NCBI RefSeq assembly: GCF_042767895.1
Contig: NC_091550.1
Coordinates: 43,902,073-43,922,072 of the forward strand
Direction of reading: 5' to 3'
Source: Penaeus vannamei
Lineage: Eukaryota > Arthropoda > Malacostraca > Decapoda > Penaeidae
DNA length: 20,000 nt
In this document: positions 9,716 through 19,144 of the stretch, piece by piece
Layout of the letters: every line of letters starts with the position of its first letter
Position numbering within the stretch: position 1 is the stretch's first letter
The notes under the pieces: generated by a model
Seen by the model: only the letters and a program-made list of their open reading frames with translations
What the model was told of the DNA's origin: nothing
Databases searched by the model: none
Translations under genes and position numbers: made by a program

Positions 9716-10090
9716 TCATTTGCTTCCCCTTCTGCCTCTTCTTCGTCTTTTTCCTCTCTCTTCCTCTTTCTTTTTATTTGTGCTTTTCTTCCTCCTCTCT
9801 CGTTTCTCCCACACAGACTTCCAGAGAGGAGAGGGAGACGAGAAGGTTGTAGAAAGTAAGGAGGAAAAGAGAGAGGAGGTAGACGGTTGGAGGAGTTTGG
9901 AAATCATGGAGGAAGAGGAGGGGGGGGAGTAGAAGAAAAAGAAAAAGGAGGAGGAAGAGGAGGAGGAGGAGGAGGAGGAAAAGGTAGTGGTGGAGGAGGA
10001 GGAGGATAAGCTGGTGGTGGGGAAGGGGAGTAGGAAGAAGGCAGGAGGAGGAAAGGAGGGAGGGAGGAGAGGCAGGGAGGCTCTCTCTCC
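9716..10090. repeat. CT-rich then GGA/GAA-rich low-complexity block
   Basis: The plus strand is pyrimidine-rich to about 9815, then switches to GGA, GAA and GGT trinucleotides up to about 10090, with a G8 run near 9920. The minus-strand Ser/Pro-rich frames are compositional. Confidence 0.8.
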
Positions 10091-10640
10091 TGACAACAAG
10101 AGGAACGTGGCAGGACGCGGTCGCCAAGGGTTTAGGGAAGGATGGCGAGGATAGAGAAGGATTTTCGAGGAGGGCGAAAACGGATGCGAAAGGGGGGGGG
10201 GAGGGAGATCTGGGTTAGACAAATCTTCGAGCAAGGTGTAAAAAATGTGTCAAGTTTCGCTTCCTGTTGTGTTCGCTCCTGTTCCTTCCGACAGACGACG
10301 GCCCACCTCGCTTCTCTACGGCATTACCGTTACCTGTTTCGCGAGACAATGTGCGTCCCCGTCGCCGCCTCCAGACAATGACGGCTACTCAGAACCGCCC
10401 GGAGTCATTCCCATGCTTTCAATCACAGGCGGAGGCACCCATACCGATCGTCCGCACGCACTCGCGCACAATGCAACAGGACGCGACCCTACAAAACACG
10501 CATGAATAATCCATGCGCTGCTGCAGCCACTCGACAACAAGGTCCCGACGCGAAGGGAAGAGGTTGCATCGCGAACTTCCTCATTCTTGCAGCTACATCG
10601 ACCGCCTAGGAGCTTCTCGTGTGTGTGTTTTTTTTATAAA
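10091..10640. other. Complex CpG-rich block, possibly regulatory, no exon assigned
   Basis: One of the longest non-repetitive intervals left of the exon. A G10 run sits at 10192-10201. From about 10250 to 10620 CpG is frequent and base composition is balanced. Three plus-strand frames are partly open (about 75-86 codons from ATGs at 10142, 10245, 10267), and overlapping frames open together point to few stop codons rather than selection. I recognise no protein family. It may be an unmethylated regulatory island or a decayed exon or insertion. Confidence 0.4.
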
Positions 10641-10834
10641 CAAAAAAACAAGAATGAATGAAAGGAGGGAGAAAAGGCGAAGGAAGAGAGATGAGATATA
10701 TATAAAAAAAGAAGGAATAAAAACCCGGATGTCGCCCTGAGGAAGACGACCAGTCTGCATTCCTCGTTTTCTGCCGAGTGTAGCGGTTCCCAGGACGACA
10801 ATCGTTGCATTTTTTTTCCCTTCTCTCTCTCTTC
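10641..10834. other. A/purine-rich spacer, no gene seen
   Basis: Contains AT repeats followed by an A7 run (10697-10710), then mixed sequence and a T-run. The TATA-like word has no supporting context. Confidence 0.35.
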
Positions 10835-11150
10835 CTCTCACTTGGTTGAACGTCCGCTCGCTTTCGTGATCAATTTCGCCCCAATCATCAACGGACTGGT
10901 TGTTCTCCACTTTTTTTTCTCTCTCTCTCTTCCTTGGCGCTGCTGTTGTTTCGCTGTTTGCGGTTGTTATTCAAACCGCTTGGCTTCCCGGGTCGGCGGT
11001 CGACGCTCGCCACTTCCTATCTGGGAAACTCGAGTAAAGAGCATTTCGTTCGCGCCGCACGGAGGTTGGCGGCGGAGGACGTCGTGCCGCTGCGCCCCAC
11101 TCGCCTTTCGCGGCCGAGTGTCTTTTTACCCGCTATTGCTTGGTAAAAAC
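10835..11150. other. Second complex CpG-rich block
   Basis: Mixed sequence interrupted by a T8/CT run (10910-10930), then a GC- and CpG-rich stretch to about 11130. Two plus-strand frames are open here but show no domain. Similar in character to 10250-10620. Confidence 0.4.
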
Positions 11151-11171
11151 AATATTAATGTCGATCACGAT

Positions 11172-11250
11172 GATATATATATACTAATACTAGTAATAAT
11201 AATAATAATAATAATCATAACAAATAACAATAATAATAGTAAATAACAAC

Positions 11251-11292
<42 letters not shown>

Positions 11293-11574
11293 CAATAATA
11301 ATAATAATAAATAACAATAACAATATTAACAAACAAAATAAATAACAATAAAAACAATAATAATAATAACAAACAAAATAAATAATAAAAACAATAATAA
11401 TATTAATGTTAATAATAATAATTATAAAAACGATAACAATAACAGTACTAGTAATGATAATTGCAATACTGATACTAACAATAATAATGATATGATAATA
11501 ATTATAGCAATAAGGATGATAATGATAATAATAACTAATAACAATAACAATATAAATACAACCATAACAACAAA

Positions 11575-11626
<52 letters not shown>

Positions 11627-11840
11627 CAACAATAACAATAATAATAATAATAATAATAACAATGATAATAATAATAATAACAATAATGACAGCAACAATA
11701 ATAAAAATATAATAATGATAACAGTGATGATGATGATGATGATGATAATAATAATAACAATACTAATACTAATACTACTAATAAAAAAAAATAATAAAAA
11801 AAAGTAAAAACAATAACAACAATCATAATAATAATAAAAG
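11172..11840. repeat. 650-bp AAT-type trinucleotide tract
   Basis: The plus strand consists of AAT repeats with frequent AAC, AAAT and GAT variants; perfect (AAT)n stretches lie near 11250-11290 and 11590-11625, and (GAT)n at about 11725-11747. On the minus strand this reads as Ile/Tyr/Leu strings without stops, which creates a spurious ~470-codon frame together with the next block. Confidence 0.95.
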
Positions 11841-12545
11841 CTCTTCGGTTCGAAAGCAGAAAGAAAGGCAAAGAGAAAAAAGGAATAAAGGAGGGAGGAA
11901 ATGAGGAAGACGGAGATGAGGAGGAGGAGGAGAGGGAAGAGTAAAAGGAGTGAGAAGACAAAAGCGAGGAAAGAGAAAGAGGAATGAGAAACAGGAAGAG
12001 AAGGGGGCGAAGAAGAACGAAAGAGGAGCATAGAAGAAAAAGAGGACGAAGGGGAGAGGGAAGAAAGAATGAGGAAGGAAATGGAAAAGGGATAAGAGGA
12101 AGAAGCAAAACGAGGAGATGACAAAAAGGTGGAAGGAGGAAAGAAATGAGGAGTAGAAGAAGGAGGAAGAGTAAGAAGAATAGGAGTAGGATAATGAGAA
12201 GGAAGAATATGAGTAGGAGAAGGAGGAAGAGGAGGAAGAATAGGAGTAGGAGAAGAAGACGGAGGAATAGGAAGAAGAATAGGAGGAGTGGAGGAAGAAG
12301 AAAAATAGAAGAAGCATGAGGAGGAATAATAATAATTGGAGGAGGAGGAGGATGAAGAGGATGAGGACGAGGAGAAGAAGAAGAAGAGGAAGCAGAAGAT
12401 GAAGAAGAAGAAGAAGAGGAGGAGGAAGAAGAAGAAGAAGAAGAAGAAGAAAAAGAAAAAGAAAAAGAAAAAAGAAGAGGAAGAAAAAGAAGAAGAAGAG
12501 GAAGAAGAAGAGGAAGAAGGAGGAGGAACAGGAGGAGGAGGAGCA
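11841..12545. repeat. GAA/GGA purine-rich tract
   Basis: Irregular AG-rich DNA grades into dense GAA/GGA/GAT trinucleotides from about 12330 to 12540, with AAAAG units near 12450-12475. The plus frame reads as Glu/Lys strings and the minus frames as Ser, Leu or Phe strings. Confidence 0.93.
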
Positions 12546-12604
12546 GCCCGAGGGACGAGGAGCCAGTTCCCTCGGCCGACGGCGGGCACAGAGGGCGGGA
12601 AAAG
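12546..12604. other. Short GC-rich junction
   Basis: About 60 bp of mixed CpG-containing sequence where the strand composition flips from purine-rich to pyrimidine-rich. Confidence 0.4.
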
Positions 12605-13155
12605 CGTTTCTTGTCAGTTCTTTTCTTTCCATTTTGATTCTTATTCTTTATTTTTCTGCCTCTTCTTCCTCATGCACCATCTCCTTTACATTTCTCTTCC
12701 GCTCCTTCTTTCCTTCCTTCTTTCTCCTCCTCCTTACCCCACCACCAGATCCTCCTCCTCCCTCTCATCCATCTTTCCTCCACCTCCATTTCCTTCCACT
12801 CCTTTTCCTTCCTTCTATTCCTCTTCCTCCTCTTCTCCAACTCAACCACTTTCCCCTTCCTTCTCCACCACTTCTCCCCTCCAACACCACCCCCTCTCCC
12901 TTTCCTTCTCCACAACTTCTCCCCTCCAACACCTCCCCCTTTCCCCTCCCTTCATCCACCTCCCTACAAACTCCAGCGGGCGGAGTGGAGTGGCGCCTCC
13001 ACCACCACCTCCAGTCTCTCCGGCGCCGCCATATATAGTGATCGTGGGCGGAGGGAAATAAAATGGGATGGAGGACTTTCTTTTCCACCTCTTGTCATTT
13101 CATTTCATCTATCTCCCTTTCGATTACTTTCGTTCATTTTTTTTTATGTCACTTT
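12605..13155. repeat. Pyrimidine-rich block with a 45-bp tandem duplication
   Basis: The plus strand is C/T-rich throughout, interrupted near 12975-13065 by a short mixed CpG-containing stretch. A 45-bp segment starting CCTTCTCCAC at 12859 recurs at 12904 with a few differences, giving a duplication over 12859-12948. Confidence 0.8.
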
Positions 13156-13156
13156 G

Positions 13157-13565
13157 GAAGAAAGGGGTTCGTGAGGGAGGAAGGAGGGTGGTGGGAGGGG
13201 AGGAAGAGGGGGGAGGGGGGGGAAGGTGACTAGTGAGGGGCTGTGAGTGTCGGCGATGAGGAGGAGTTGGCAGGGAGGCGGGTGGGGCTGGAAGGGGGAG
13301 AGGACAGGAGGGGGGAGAAGGAGAGAAGGAGAAATGGGAGAATGAGAGAGAGAGGACGAGAGGCGGGAGAGGGAGAGGGAGGAAGAGAAGGAGAGAGAGA
13401 GAGGGAAGACGAATGAGAAGAAGAGGAGAGAAAAGAAAAGGGGAAAGAGGCAGACAGGAGAGAGGGAGAGAAAGAATGGAAGAGGAAGAGGGGAAGTGGA
13501 GGAGCAAAACGAGGGAGGGAAGGTGGACGAGGCGAGGGAGGGAAGGAGGGAGGGAAGGAGGGCGT
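13157..13565. repeat. G/A-rich block with dense G tracts
   Basis: The plus strand is purine-rich with many GGG tracts. The densest cluster is at about 13185-13222, where G3-G8 tracts are separated by 1-5 bases. The right part repeats GGGAGGGAAGG words. No coding signal. Confidence 0.85.
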
Positions 13566-13955
13566 GGCACTCCCGACTTTCCACCACAGCTGCCACGGTC
13601 AATACCTAACTCCGGCGTGGATCCCTGTTATGGCACCCCCCCCCCCTTCCTGAAATCTCCAATGACAACTGGATACACACACGCGCACGCACACACACAC
13701 ACGCACATGTCAAAAATACTCCGACATGAAATAAAAAGAACCACCACAAAAAACAACTATAATTATGGCTGTAGTAATGGGTCCACATAGGCCTAGCCTT
13801 CAACCATATTCCTCAGACTGAACGAATGAACTTCAATAAAAAAAAACTTATCAAAGTCAAAACTGGCTTTCATCGTTGCTATTATCTCCATTGTTAAAGG
13901 GACTTATATTTTCATCAGTATTCTTTCAATCAGTATCTTCACTATCATGGTCAGC
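13566..13955. other. Mixed AT-rich DNA with C11 and CA repeats, no gene seen
   Basis: Contains an 11-C run (13636-13646), an interrupted (CA)n tract at 13673-13708, and then about 250 bp of AT-rich complex sequence. Short frames show no recognisable motif. Confidence 0.5.
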
Positions 13956-13957
13956 GC

Positions 13958-14193
13958 TATTGCTACCACAATAATCGTTTTTAATAGACCTATATTTCCC
14001 TATTACATGACTGTCACAATTTCAGAAACATCAGTTTGACTATTGTCACCGCAATAATCGTTTTTAATAGACCTATATTTCCCTATTACATGACTGTCAC
14101 AATTTCAGAAACATCAGTTTGACTATTGTCACCGCAATAATCGTTTTTAATAGACCTATATTTCCCTCTAACATGGCTGTCCCGATTTCAGGA
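13958..14193. repeat. 83-bp tandem repeat, two identical full copies plus partial copies
   Basis: The 83-bp unit at 13971-14053 is repeated without a single difference at 14054-14136. A third, partial copy follows (14137 to about 14193), diverging at its right end. A diverged fragment of a preceding copy lies at about 13958-13970. The unit is complex AT-rich sequence, not a microsatellite. Perfect identity implies a recent duplication or active homogenisation. Confidence 0.95.
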
Positions 14194-14300
14194 TGACATT
14201 CCTTGTTGTTTTCAGGATTTTGCTTCTTTCTCTTGGTCAATAGTAACTCTCCTTGACTTTCCTGCTATTTTAAGTATCACGAAGACACCTTTTTTAACTT
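14194..14300. other. T-rich spacer, no gene seen
   Basis: About 100 bp of T-rich complex sequence between the 83-bp repeats and the CT/GT microsatellite. Confidence 0.4.
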
Positions 14301-15000
<700 letters not shown>

Positions 15001-15028
15001 AAATAAATAAATAAATAAATAAATAAAT
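15001..15028. repeat. (AAAT)7 microsatellite
   Basis: Seven perfect tetranucleotide repeats. It contains several AATAAA words by construction, which should not be read as polyadenylation signals without transcript data. Confidence 0.97.
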
Positions 15029-15400
15029 CCATTACCTGCCGTCCCTTTAGCCCGTCTTCTTCTTCTCCTCCTCCTCCTCATGCTTCCCCCCTTAATTCTC
15101 TCCCACAACCTTCAGCTCGCTGACGCCCCTCACTCGTTACCCCTCCTCACCCCTAATCCTGTATTATCTTCCACTTCCCCCTTTACTCCTTATCCTTCCT
15201 CATCCCATCTCATCCCCCTCCCTATTCACTCGTTCCTCTTCCCCTCCCCTTTCCCCCTCTCTTCACTCCCCTGACCCCACCTCACCCCATCTCCCCCTCA
15301 CTCAACACCCCCCTCCCCTTAATCACATATTCCCCTCTTCCCCCTCCTCATTCCTCCCTCATTTTACCCCTTCACCCCCCCCTCCCCTCCGGCCAAGATA
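15029..15400. repeat. C/T-rich low-complexity block
   Basis: The plus strand is dominated by CCCCT, CCTC and CTTC words without a fixed period. A 60-odd-codon plus frame here is Pro/Ser/Leu-rich and compositional. Confidence 0.75.
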
Positions 15401-15510
15401 CCAAGCCTGTAATTAAGAAATTGTTATGATTTTTCCACGTCACACCAACGGCCTCGTGAGCTGATGTAACTAGGTAACGTTCCTCTAAGCTCGCGTCTGT
15501 TCTTCCAATT
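15401..15510. other. Short complex spacer, no gene seen
   Basis: About 110 bp of mixed sequence. A TTCTTAATTACAG word on the minus strand resembles an acceptor but is followed by no recognisable exon. Confidence 0.35.
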
Positions 15511-15595
15511 TTAATAACTCTCTCTCTCTCTCTCTCTCTGCTTCTGTCTGTCTGTTTGTTTCTGATTTAACAATCTCTCTCTCTCTCTTTCTTTC

Positions 15596-15629
<34 letters not shown>

Positions 15630-15805
15630 TTCCTTTCTTTCTCTCTCTCTCTCTCTACCTCTGTCTGTCAGTTTGTTTCTGATTTAACAACTCTCTCTAT
15701 CTGCCTGTCTGTCTGTTTCTTTCTGATTTAACAACTCTCTCTCTCTCTCTCTCTCTCTGTCAGTTTGTTTCTAATTTAACAACTCTCTCTTACTGACTCT
15801 CCCTC
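15511..15805. repeat. CT/CTTT microsatellite with embedded ~45-120-bp spaced repeats
   Basis: The phrase GTTTGTTTCTGATTTAACAA, with small changes, occurs four times (its GATTTAACAA part at 15564, 15681, 15725 and 15773), each followed by a CT run of different length. A more diverged fifth member (AATTTTAATAACTCTC) lies at about 15507. The spacers are (CT)n, (CTTT)n and CTGT repeats. This is a minisatellite whose inter-core spacing is set by microsatellite slippage. Confidence 0.88.
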
Positions 15806-15998
15806 CTTTCTCTGTCTCGGTGTACTGACGTATCTATGTATGTCTATGTAGGCATGTATATAAGGATTAAAGTATATAGGTATAATGTATAGCCTATTTG
15901 CATTTGGTGTGTTATGTGTGCGTTATTCAGTCATGCCTAAGTCCATAACTGAATATTCATGCTCCATTCAAGTCCTCCCATACCTACACTAAGCGGAA
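15806..15998. other. AT-rich spacer, no gene seen
   Basis: Complex AT-rich sequence with ATGT and TATA words between two repeat arrays. Confidence 0.4.
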
Positions 15999-16283
15999 GT
16001 CCTTTCACAACACACAACACGTCCTTTCACAACTACACAACACACAACACGTCCTTTCACAACTACACAACACACAACACGTCCTTTCACAGCTACACAA
16101 CACACAACACGTCCTTTCCCAACTACACAACAGACAGCACGTCCTTTCACAACTACACAACACACAACACGTCCTTTCACAACTACACAACACACAACAC
16201 GTCCTTTCCCAACTACACAACAGACAACACGTCCTTTCACAACTACACAACACACAACACGTCCTTTCACAACTACACAACAC
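15999..16283. repeat. Regular 30-bp minisatellite, ~9.5 copies with 90-bp super-period
   Basis: Units begin GTCCTTTCACAACTACACAA and continue with a CACACAACAC tail. Full 30-bp copies start at 16021, 16051, 16081, 16111, 16141, 16171, 16201 and 16231, with a short 22-bp copy at 15999 and a truncated one at 16261. Copies at 16111 and 16201 share two diagnostic changes (TTTCCC for TTTCAC, and CAGACA for CACACA). They are exactly three units apart, so the last part of the array amplified as a 90-bp trimer. Because 30 is a multiple of three, several frames on both strands stay open through it. Confidence 0.97.
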
Positions 16284-16620
16284 GACCTCTGTCACATACC
16301 CCCAACGAATTCATCATCCACAACTCATCAACGAACAGGTTATTCATCAACGCCACGAGGAAACCATCGGATGAGTCGAATCCAATGATTAGGCTTCTAA
16401 TCTTTCTCGATCCGTAATGAATATCCGTTAATGAAATCGTGCGTGACATTATCAGCGCCGCTAATCCTTTTGTCTTGGCTCATTTTTTTCGTAATGACTG
16501 GGATTTGCCCTGTCGATATATTTTCCCATAAATGCGTTGTTTTAATTACAAGCGAGGCTCTACTTAACGCCATCATACCCTGATACTATCCCATATATCT
16601 CCGCTATTATGAGACCAAGA
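16284..16620. other. Complex low-repeat stretch rich in homeodomain-type TAAT words
   Basis: A non-repetitive, moderately AT-rich interval. TAAT/ATTA cores occur at about 16388, 16398, 16415, 16429, 16462 (TAATCC), 16492 and 16543 (TAATTA). No exon is recognisable. It could be a cis-regulatory element, an unrecognised dispersed repeat, or ordinary AT-rich DNA. Confidence 0.35.
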
Positions 16621-16735
16621 GTAATATCACCATTATAATATAACATATAATATAATATAATAAGAGTAATATAATATCATTATCGATAATAGTTGCATCA
16701 CTACCATTACTATTATCAATATTTTTTTTTCTCGG
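16621..16735. repeat. AT-rich TAATA/TATAA low-complexity segment
   Basis: TAATA and ATATAA words are repeated at about 16634-16680, followed by ATT/ATC words and a T9 run. Confidence 0.6.
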
Positions 16736-16927
16736 GAGGATGGCTGCGGCGTCTTGACTCTACGGACACGGAACCCAGATTTCAGCCAAAGAGCAGTTAG
16801 TCAGGGTGGTAAATAAACTTACTTAACTTTAGGAGAAAATTCGGTCGCTTTCAGAGATAGTGCGTCATTATTCACGTTCCTCATAAATACTCCTGACGCA
16901 TATGTGCTTCTCATCGTGAAAGAATTT
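16736..16927. other. Complex spacer, no gene recognised
   Basis: About 190 bp of mixed-composition non-repetitive sequence. I saw no coding frame with a known motif on either strand. It could belong to a dispersed repeat I cannot name. Confidence 0.35.
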
Positions 16928-17300
16928 ACCCTAGAAAAAAGGGAAACGGGGAAAGGAGGAGAAGGAGAAGGACGAAGAGGAGTAAAAGAAGAAAGAAGAA
17001 TCTAACCTAGAAAGAGGTAAACGGGGAAAGAAGGAGGGGAAGGAGGAGGAGTAAGAGAAGGAGTAAAAGAAGAAAGAAGAATCTAACCTAGAAAAAGTGA
17101 AACGGGGGGGAAAGAAGGAGGATAAGGAGAAGGACGAAGAGGAGTAAAAGAAGAAGAAAGAATCTAACCTAGAAAAAGTGAAACGGGGGGGAAAGGGGAG
17201 AAGGAGGAGGACGAAGAGAAGGAGTAAAAGAAGAAGAAAGACTAACCTAGAAAAAAGGGAAAGGAGGAGGACGAAGGGGGGGTAAAAGAAGAAGAGAGGA
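16928..17300. repeat. 76-81-bp purine-rich minisatellite, five copies
   Basis: Each copy starts with a CTAGAAA word, at 16931, 17007, 17088, 17169 and 17247 (spacing 76, 81, 81 and 78 bp), preceded in copies 2-5 by CTAAC. It continues as GA-rich sequence ending GAGTAAAAGAAGAA. Copies 3 and 4 are the most alike. The fifth is shortened and fades out by about 17300. Confidence 0.92.
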
Positions 17301-17460
17301 TGAGGAAGAGGAGGCAGAAGAGAATAAGAATGAAGAAGAAGAGAAGTATAGGAGGAGAAAGAAAAGAAAAAAATGGATAGAAAAAAAATGAAAAAGGAGA
17401 AGAAAAAGAAACAGAAGAAAGTAGAATGATGATGAAGACATCAATAATAATAATAATAAC
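17301..17460. repeat. GA/A-rich tract ending in (AAT)n
   Basis: A/G-rich DNA with little periodicity, then an (AAT)n run at about 17443-17458. The run abuts, and may have replaced, the left end of the mobile-element relic that follows. Confidence 0.7.
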
Positions 17461-17738
17461 ATTTTGATCGCGATTAGATTTTTTTTGTTGTTCATTAGCA
17501 GGTTAACTCAGAATGTTATGAACAGATTTTTTTTACCAGAGGTGTTTTAGCCTAACTTAAATGACATTAAATTTAGCGTGGTGATCCGGATCCAGGAATT
17601 TTTCAATAGGACTAATAATTATTATCAATATGTTTACGGACGTCACTTGTATACTTGTGAAAGAGGCGATTCTGATAGAATTCTTCAAGCGTAAATATTG
17701 CATCAGTGTCCCTATTGCCTTGGCGGAGGTATGCGCTT
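17455..17738 (+). mobile_element. Degenerate copy of a widely dispersed short DNA-transposon-like repeat
   Basis: Several phrases match, from memory, a short non-autonomous repeat found in many animal genomes whose ends carry CCTTGGCGGAGG / CCTCCGCCAAGG. In plus-strand order these are an AACATTTTGATCGCGATT-type left part, AACTCAGAATGTTATGAAC (17506-17524), CATTAAATTT before the next phrase, GTGATCCGGATCCAGGAATT (17581-17600), and CCTTGGCGGAGGTATGCGCT (17718-17737). The right end is lost just after GCGCT, where AT-rich repeat begins. The left inverted-repeat end is missing next to an (AAT)n run. The central part (about 17606-17717) is too diverged for me to align by eye. I do not recall its catalogue name. 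There is no transposase frame. Strand is given in the sense of the phrases quoted and is arbitrary. Confidence 0.72.
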
Positions 17739-18045
17739 CTAATTATTTCTATTATTATCATAAGAATTATCATTATTATAACATTATTATCATTATTATC
17801 ATTATTGACTGTCATATTTTCATCATCTTCATAATGACAATAACAATAATAATGGTAATCAAAATAATTTAAAAAATGATAATTGTATAGTATAAACAAT
17901 ATAGTAAAAGTAGAATAGCAAAAATCATAAAATCAATAATAGTAATAATAGTGATAATAAGAACAAAAAGAAAAAGAAGAGAATAATAGAATATAATAAG
18001 AAAATGAAGTAGAGAAAAGAAGCGAGAGAGAAAGAAAAAATATCA
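17739..18045. repeat. AT-rich ATT/ATC/AAT low-complexity tract
   Basis: (ATT)(ATC) trinucleotides to about 17815, then AAT-, TAG- and A-rich words, ending GA-rich near 18015-18035. Small frames on both strands (Ile/Tyr/Asn strings) are compositional. Confidence 0.8.
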
Positions 18046-18300
18046 CATATTCAATTTTCTTCCCTTCCTTCTCTCGTCTCTAAAAATCTTTCCTTCGCCA
18101 TCATCCCCTTCTTTCCTTTCCTTCTCCCTTCTTCCCCGTCCATCGTTCCAGCCCTCTTGCCCTCCTTCCTTCGCTACCTCCCTTCTCTAAAAATCTTTCC
18201 TTCGCAATCATCCCCTTCCTTCCTTCCCTTCTCCCCTCTTCCCCTCCTTCCCTTCTCCCCTCTTCCCCGCCCTCTTGCCCTCCTTCCTTCCCTCCCTTCG
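18046..18300. repeat. CT-rich block with a ~107-118-bp direct duplication
   Basis: TCTAAAAATCTTTCCTTCGC occurs at 18079 and 18186 (107 bp apart), each followed by a similar CATCCCC/CTTCCC-rich stretch. GCCCTCTTGCCCTCCTTCCTT-like sequence occurs at 18151 and 18269 (118 bp apart). The growing offset shows an ~11-bp net insertion inside the second copy. Confidence 0.85.
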
Positions 18301-18498
18301 CCTCCACCTCGTCTCCACCGTGCCACCGTCACTCCGGAACAACCACTTCCCTCTCCCACACGCTCCGCCGAACTCCACCATAACAAACCTAATTGTACTA
18401 GGCTCTCTCGCCATATATTTTGAGCACGAATTTTTAGCCTTTATTTTCATCATCATTTTAGCTATTCGTCTCTTTCCCTTCATTCTACAATTTTGTGA
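18301..18498. other. Complex spacer, no gene seen
   Basis: C-rich then AT-rich non-repetitive sequence. The minus strand was checked for the next exon of the kinase regulatory-subunit gene; nothing resembling it was found. Confidence 0.45.
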
Positions 18499-19140
<642 letters not shown>

Positions 19141-19144
19141 ATGG

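Noticed and set aside
10142..10509. Three overlapping plus frames of 79-86 codons in a CpG-rich block
   Set aside because: Simultaneously open frames, no recognisable motif and no clear splice sites. Kept only as an unassigned CpG-rich stretch.
10697..10710. TATATATAAAAAAA as a TATA box
   Set aside because: It sits in A-rich low-complexity DNA and no initiator or exon follows at the expected distance.
11165..12632. Minus-strand frames of about 270-470 codons
   Set aside because: They translate AAT and GAA/GGA repeats into Ile/Tyr/Leu and Ser/Phe/Leu strings. Overlapping frames are open at the same time, which indicates composition rather than coding.
13871..13925. CTGATGA-type words (minus strand) as a hammerhead ribozyme core
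   Set aside because: The required GAAA core and flanking stems are not present at proper spacing; the same holds near 19958.
15999..16283. Regular 30-bp spaced repeats as a CRISPR array
   Set aside because: The units are directly contiguous with no unique spacers, and the genome is eukaryotic; it is a minisatellite.
17612..17899. 95-codon minus frame including LEEFYQNRLF-like sequence
   Set aside because: It overlaps the transposon-like relic and ATT repeats. The apparently protein-like part falls inside the mobile-element remnant, which is non-coding in the family as I know it.
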